DNA of 9,650 nucleotides. Origin: Gemmatimonadota bacterium. Its GTDB lineage: Bacteria; Gemmatimonadota; Gemmatimonadetes; Longimicrobiales; RSA9. Shown here piece by piece: positions 7,017 through 9,650 of the stretch. The notes under the pieces are model-generated. The model was not told where the DNA came from. It made no database searches and saw only the letters and a list, made by a program, of their open reading frames with translations. The translations under genes and the position numbers were made by a program. The stretch lies in assembly GCA_012027055.1 (NCBI GenBank), contig VEPF01000098.1, forward strand, positions 3,073 through 12,722, read 5' to 3'. How positions within the stretch are numbered: position 1 is the first letter of the stretch; every line of letters starts with the position of its first letter.

Positions 7017-7916
7017 TCAGGCCGCGAAACTCTCGAGCGCGGGGCCGAGGTCGCCCTCGCGCAGCCGGCGGAGCGCGCGGTCCCGCAGCTGGCGCACCCG
7101 CTCGCGGGTCACGCCCAGCATGTTGCCGATCTCCTCCAGGGTGTGCTCGCGTCCGCCTTCCAGGCCGAAGTAGAGGCGCACCACGCGCGCATCCCGGGGC
7201 GAGAGCGTCTCCAGCGCACGCTCGATGTGCTCCGCCAGCAGCCGCTCTTCGACGATCTCCTCCGGCTCGTGCGCTTCGTCCCACATGAAGCGCTCCACCA
7301 GCTGGCTGTCGTCGCTGTCGCCGATGGGCGCGTCCAGCCGGATCTCCGCCGCGTTCAGCGTCTGCAGCGACGTCACCACCTCCGGCGTCAGGTGCGCGGC
7401 CTCCGCGAGCTCGGCAATCGTGGGATCGCGCCGCAGCTCCTGCTTGAGCCGCTCCCGCTCGCGGAAGATCCTGGCCAGGTCGCTGGCGCGGTTGAGCGGC
7501 ACCCGGACCGCCCGGCCCTGGTTCGCGAGCGCGGCCAGGATGGCCTGCCGGATCCACCACACGGCGTAGCTGATGAACTTGACGCCCTGGTCGGGATCGA
7601 ACTTCCGCGCCGCCGTAACCAGCCCGACGTTGCCTTCCTGGATCAGGTCGATCAGGGACACGCCGCGGTTCTGGTACTTCTTGGCGACACTGATGACGAA
7701 GCGCAGGTTGGCGCGGACCATGCGCCCCACCGCCTCCTCATCACCGCGCAGCGCCCGGTATCCCAGCTCGATCTCCTCTTCCGGCGTGAGCAGCTCGTGC
7801 CGGCTCACCTCGCGGAGATACTGGTCCAGGGCGGACCGCTCCTCGAGGTTCGCGGAGAACCCCTCCAGGCCGCCATCGCGCCGGCGGCGCCGCTTGGGAA
7901 CACCAGTCACTGCCAT
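7017..7916 (-). CDS. Sigma-70 factor of primary type lacking region 1.1 (RpoD/SigA-like)
   Basis: RNA polymerase sigma factor directing promoter recognition. With the ATG at 7916 it has 299 residues. In order: a basic leader (KRRRRR, 8-13), region 1.2 (about 28-55), region 2.1-2.2 (NLRFVISVAKKYQNRG to IQEGNVGL, 70-99), regions 2.3-2.4 (FDPDQGVKFISYAVWWIRQA, 106-125), region 3 (about 140-200), and region 4 with LSPRDARVVRLYFGLEGG (238-255) and the helix-turn-helix TLEEIGNMLGVTRERVRQL (259-277). Region 1.1 and the non-conserved insert are absent, as in the short housekeeping sigma factors of Bacteroidetes. The open frame continues upstream to 8189, but that part is low-complexity and translated from repeats, and the homology starts only after the ATG at 7916. 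Ribosome site is weak. Whether this is the main or an alternative (group 2) sigma factor cannot be decided here. Confidence 0.93.
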   Translation of the reverse strand: MAVTGVPKRRRRRDGGLEGFSANLEERSALDQYLREVSRHELLTPEEEIELGYRALRGDEEAVGRMVRANLRFVISVAKKYQNRGVSLIDLIQEGNVGLVTAARKFDPDQGVKFISYAVWWIRQAILAALANQGRAVRVPLNRASDLARIFRERERLKQELRRDPTIAELAEAAHLTPEVVTSLQTLNAAEIRLDAPIGDSDDSQLVERFMWDEAHEPEEIVEERLLAEHIERALETLSPRDARVVRLYFGLEGGREHTLEEIGNMLGVTRERVRQLRDRALRRLREGDLGPALESFAA

Positions 7917-8040
7917 CTTTCGGTTCGATCGTTTCCGGGTGCAAGCCCGTTGCCCGTCATGCCTCGGCGCGCCCTGCGCCGGTGCGGGGAGCCGGTCCCC
8001 GCCACGCCCATCCCGCCCCCCGTAGTCGCCGGCGGGCGAC

Positions 8041-8070
8041 TGTATAAACCGCGGGAGCCTATAAGTGCCA
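8041..8070 (-). promoter_or_regulatory. Weak promoter candidate for the sigma factor-rsgA unit
   Basis: On the minus strand, TATACA (8046-8041) matches the -10 consensus at four of six positions and has TGGCAC (8070-8065) 18 bases upstream, a poor -35. It would give a 5' leader of roughly 115 bases. It is one of the few AT-rich spots in the region, which is the main reason to list it. Confidence 0.22.
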
Positions 8071-8087
8071 CGTACCAAGGACCAGGG

Positions 8088-8108
8088 GCCAAGCGCCAAG
8101 CGCCAAGC
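8088..8108 (+). repeat. Three perfect tandem copies of the heptamer GCCAAGC
   Basis: GCCAAGC occurs three times in direct succession, at 8088-8094, 8095-8101 and 8102-8108. The preceding bases (CCAAGGACCAGG, 8075-8086) look like degenerate relatives. A related unit reappears at 8196-8202 (GCCAAGC inside the AAGCCGGC direct repeat). Confidence 0.85.
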
Positions 8109-8249
8109 AACGTAGCAAGGCCAGGTCCGGCGTTTCCCGCGACCACTCAAGGATGCGGCGCGCCGCGCCCCATCGCCATACCGACACAAGCCGGCGCCAA
8201 GCCGGCCCGCGCCACATTCTCTCCTACCACCCCGGCGCTGCGCTGTTCC

Positions 8250-8276
8250 TTGGACCGTGGCCCTTGGCTCTTGGCC
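8250..8276 (-). repeat. Inverted, degenerate copy of the heptamer repeat block
   Basis: Read on the minus strand, this stretch gives GGCCAAGAGCCAAGGGCCA followed by CGGTCCAAGG. It aligns with the plus-strand block at 8087-8108 with only a few mismatches. The two blocks therefore form an imperfect, widely spaced inverted repeat enclosing about 140 bases. Confidence 0.65.
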
Positions 8277-8285
8277 CTCTTCTGC

Positions 8286-8888
8286 TCAATCCCCCGGGAT
8301 TGCCTCGCTGCTGAACAGGTTCAGCGTGTCGCGGCCGGCCAGCAGTCGTTCCAGTGGGGTCGGGCGCGGGCCGCCGCCCTGGGCCAGGTCCCGGCGCAGG
8401 GAGAGCACCGCCTGCCGGAGCCGGCGCAGGTCGGCGCTCGCGCTGTCGTGCGGCGCCCCGGTGCGCAGCAGCGCATCGATGCGGTCCGCCTGCGCCTGGA
8501 TCTGCCGGATGCGGGCCTGCACGCTGTAGCTGTCGATGCGCAGCCAGTCGAAGGGGAAACGAGTCTCGAGGAGGCGATCGGAGATGGCCTCGGCGCGCAC
8601 GAACGCCAGGCCGCCCGCGCCCTGCAGCCCGGCCCGCAGCGCGGTCGCCAGCTCGCGATCCAGCATGCCGAGCGCCTCGGTCACCGGCGTACCCGTGAGC
8701 CGTTCCAGGACCGTCGCCGGCGGTGCTTCCGCGATGACCGGCGACTCGCCGCGGCGGCAACCTGCCGCCGCCAGCGCCAGCGCCGGGATCGCCCAGCGCC
8801 AGCCGGCCGCGCACCACCCGGGCGCGCGAAGGCTTGCACTGTGCCCCCGGTTGCCGCGAACGCTCGGACCTGCCACCGTTTTCGCCAT
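8286..8888 (-). CDS. Predicted lipoprotein of unknown function
   Basis: I do not recognise a family for this 200-residue product. The N-terminus carries Arg residues and a hydrophobic stretch (about 31-43, WRWAIPALALAAAGC) ending in a lipobox-like AAGC with Cys44, suggesting export and lipid anchoring. The mature part is largely helical with alternating hydrophobic and charged residues, for example VQARIRQIQAQADRIDALL and DLRRLRQAVLSLRRDLAQ, which could form a coiled coil. Third codon positions are almost all G or C, as in the confirmed genes, and this supports real coding. The start is either ATG 8888 or, three codons later, GTG 8879; both leave an unusually long n-region. The ATG overlaps the start of the divergent phosphatase gene. 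No ribosome site is evident. Confidence 0.68.
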   Translation of the reverse strand: MAKTVAGPSVRGNRGHSASLRAPGWCAAGWRWAIPALALAAAGCRRGESPVIAEAPPATVLERLTGTPVTEALGMLDRELATALRAGLQGAGGLAFVRAEAISDRLLETRFPFDWLRIDSYSVQARIRQIQAQADRIDALLRTGAPHDSASADLRRLRQAVLSLRRDLAQGGGPRPTPLERLLAGRDTLNLFSSEAIPGD

Positions 8889-9650
8889 GATCTGGGAGTG
8901 TGCTGTCCGCTCCGAACGCGGTCCGCACCGGCGCCGCAACGAAGACGCCCTGCTGACCGCGCCGGAGCGGCGGTTGTTCGCAGTGGCGGACGGCATGGGC
9001 GGCCACCCTGCAGGCGACGTCGCAGCCGCGCTTGCCGTTGCCACGCTCGCTGCCGCCTTCCCCGGCGCCCCATCGCCGCGCATCGGCCCGGCCGCGCTCG
9101 CCGCCCGCCTGCGGGCCGCCTTCGCCGACGCCCATGCGGCCCTGCTCGCACACGGCGCGGCCGAGCCCGCCTGCCGCGGCCTGGGCACCACCCTGACCGC
9201 GCTGGCGCCGCTCGCGTCGCGCCCCGCCTGCGTGATCGCGCACATCGGGGACTCGCGGGCCTACCGCCTGCATGGCGGCGCCCTGCGGCAGCTCACGCGC
9301 GATCACACCTGGGTCCAGGAGCAGCTGGACCGGGGAATGTTAAGTCCCGCCCTGGCGGCCAGCCACCCGTACCGCAGCGTCCTGTCGCGAGTGCTGGGCG
9401 GGGGCGCGGACCCGGGCCCCGCCGATGTCGTGGTGGAGCCGTTCCGGCCGGGCGACCTGTTCCTGCTCTGCACCGATGGCGTGTGCGGCGTGGTGGCGGA
9501 CGCCGACCTGGAGGCGCTGCTGGCCCAGCGGCTCCCGTTGGAAGTGCTGGCCGCTCAGCTGGTGGCCGCGACTGAAGCCCGCGGCGCACCCGACAACCTC
9601 ACGCTGCTGCTGCTCCGGCCGGTGCCGCGCCGTTGGGACCGACCATGCCC
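8887..9650 (+). CDS. PP2C-type Ser/Thr protein phosphatase (PrpC/Stp-like), partial at the right edge
   Basis: A metal-dependent protein phosphatase of the PPM/PP2C family, expected in the cytoplasm to reverse phosphorylation by Hanks-type Ser/Thr kinases. The frame is open for 254 codons from the ATG at 8887 and has no stop before the window ends. Nearly the complete domain is visible: RRNED (16-20), VADGMGGHPAGD (33-44) with metal ligand Asp35, GLGTTLTAL (98-106), IGDSRAYRL (120-128), LTRDHTWVQEQL (136-147), HPYRSVLSRVLGG (160-172), LFLLCTDGV (191-199) with Asp197, and PDNLTLLLL (235-243) with Asp236. All metal-binding acidic residues are retained, so it should be active. Conserved sequence begins within a few residues of the ATG, which supports this start. 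Only a short C-terminal tail appears to be missing; another ATG at 9645 in a different frame may begin the next gene. Confidence 0.93.
   Translation, partial: MIWECAVRSERGPHRRRNEDALLTAPERRLFAVADGMGGHPAGDVAAALAVATLAAAFPGAPSPRIGPAALAARLRAAFADAHAALLAHGAAEPACRGLGTTLTALAPLASRPACVIAHIGDSRAYRLHGGALRQLTRDHTWVQEQLDRGMLSPALAASHPYRSVLSRVLGGGADPGPADVVVEPFRPGDLFLLCTDGVCGVVADADLEALLAQRLPLEVLAAQLVAATEARGAPDNLTLLLLRPVPRRWDRPC

Larger units (their letters stand above)
7917..8285. other. Repeat-bearing intergenic region without a credible gene
   Basis: This 369-base stretch lies upstream of the sigma factor gene and downstream of the lipoprotein gene, both on the minus strand. It holds three tandem heptamers at 8088-8108, a degenerate inverted counterpart at about 8250-8276, an 8-base direct repeat AAGCCGGC (8188-8195 and 8199-8206), and short AT-rich blocks at 8041-8047 and 8059-8064 that stand out from the GC-rich background. 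Open frames crossing it give low-complexity products rich in Leu, Trp, Gly and Arg, typical of translated repeats. Confidence 0.7.

Noticed and set aside
8065..8070. TGGCAC on the minus strand as a sigma-54 -24 element
   Set aside because: The required GC-containing -12 element (TTGC) at the correct distance is missing.
7917..8189. Upstream extension of the sigma factor frame to an ATG at 8189
   Set aside because: The added 91 residues are partly translated heptamer repeat and resemble no sigma region; homology begins after the ATG at 7916.
8287..8302. Perfect 7-bp inverted repeat CAATCCC-CC-GGGATTG at the end of the lipoprotein gene
   Set aside because: It overlaps the stop codon, its 2-base loop is too tight for all seven pairs, and no T-run follows in the direction of transcription, so a terminator is not supported.
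7014..9575. An 853-codon open frame on the plus strand across the sigma factor, intergenic and lipoprotein regions
   Set aside because: It is antisense to the clearly homologous sigma factor gene and runs in a different frame from the true phosphatase gene. Its product is an Arg/Pro/Ala-rich sequence without a domain. Long antisense open frames are expected where third positions are nearly all G or C.

Overview
The window is very GC-rich, and its genes strongly prefer G or C at third codon positions. It reads as chromosome from a Gram-negative (diderm) bacterium: it encodes a TonB-dependent outer-membrane receptor, two predicted lipoproteins and a short primary-type sigma factor resembling those of the Bacteroidetes/FCB side of the tree. 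A Gemmatimonadota or similar high-GC soil lineage is my best guess. That is inference from gene style, not a phylogenetic result.

Region 1 (4-984, +): an exported DUF1028-family protein with a TPR-like C-terminus, of unknown function. Region 2 (about 1003-6067, +): a complete vitamin B12 acquisition operon. A weak promoter candidate leads into a well-formed cobalamin riboswitch (about 1040-1220) and an expression platform with two hairpins (1227-1246 and 1289-1318). Then come btuF (substrate-binding lipoprotein), btuC (permease), btuD (ATPase) and btuB (outer-membrane receptor). Each junction is a 4-base start/stop overlap (ATGA, GTGA, ATGA), so the four genes are probably co-transcribed and translationally coupled. 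BtuB would bring cobalamin across the outer membrane with TonB energy, BtuF would capture it in the periplasm, and BtuC2D2 would import it. The riboswitch would shut the whole set down when B12 is plentiful.

Region 3 (6092-7916, -): convergent with btuB, a sigma-70 factor of primary type without region 1.1, followed one base after its stop codon by rsgA, the circularly permuted GTPase of 30S ribosome maturation. Region 4 (7917-8285): a gene-free stretch with tandem GCCAAGC heptamers, a degenerate inverted copy about 160 bases away, and a few AT-rich promoter-like blocks. Region 5 (8286-9650): a predicted lipoprotein of unknown function on the minus strand, and divergent from it a PP2C-type Ser/Thr phosphatase that runs off the right edge. 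The ATG codons of these two genes overlap by two bases, sharing the 4-base block CATG.

The window is mostly recognisable. The points most worth a second look are the expression platform and start site of btuF, the shared-start divergent pair at 8886-8889, and the heptamer repeat region. I saw no CRISPR array, tRNA, rRNA, transposase or phage gene, and no convincing undescribed multi-gene system.
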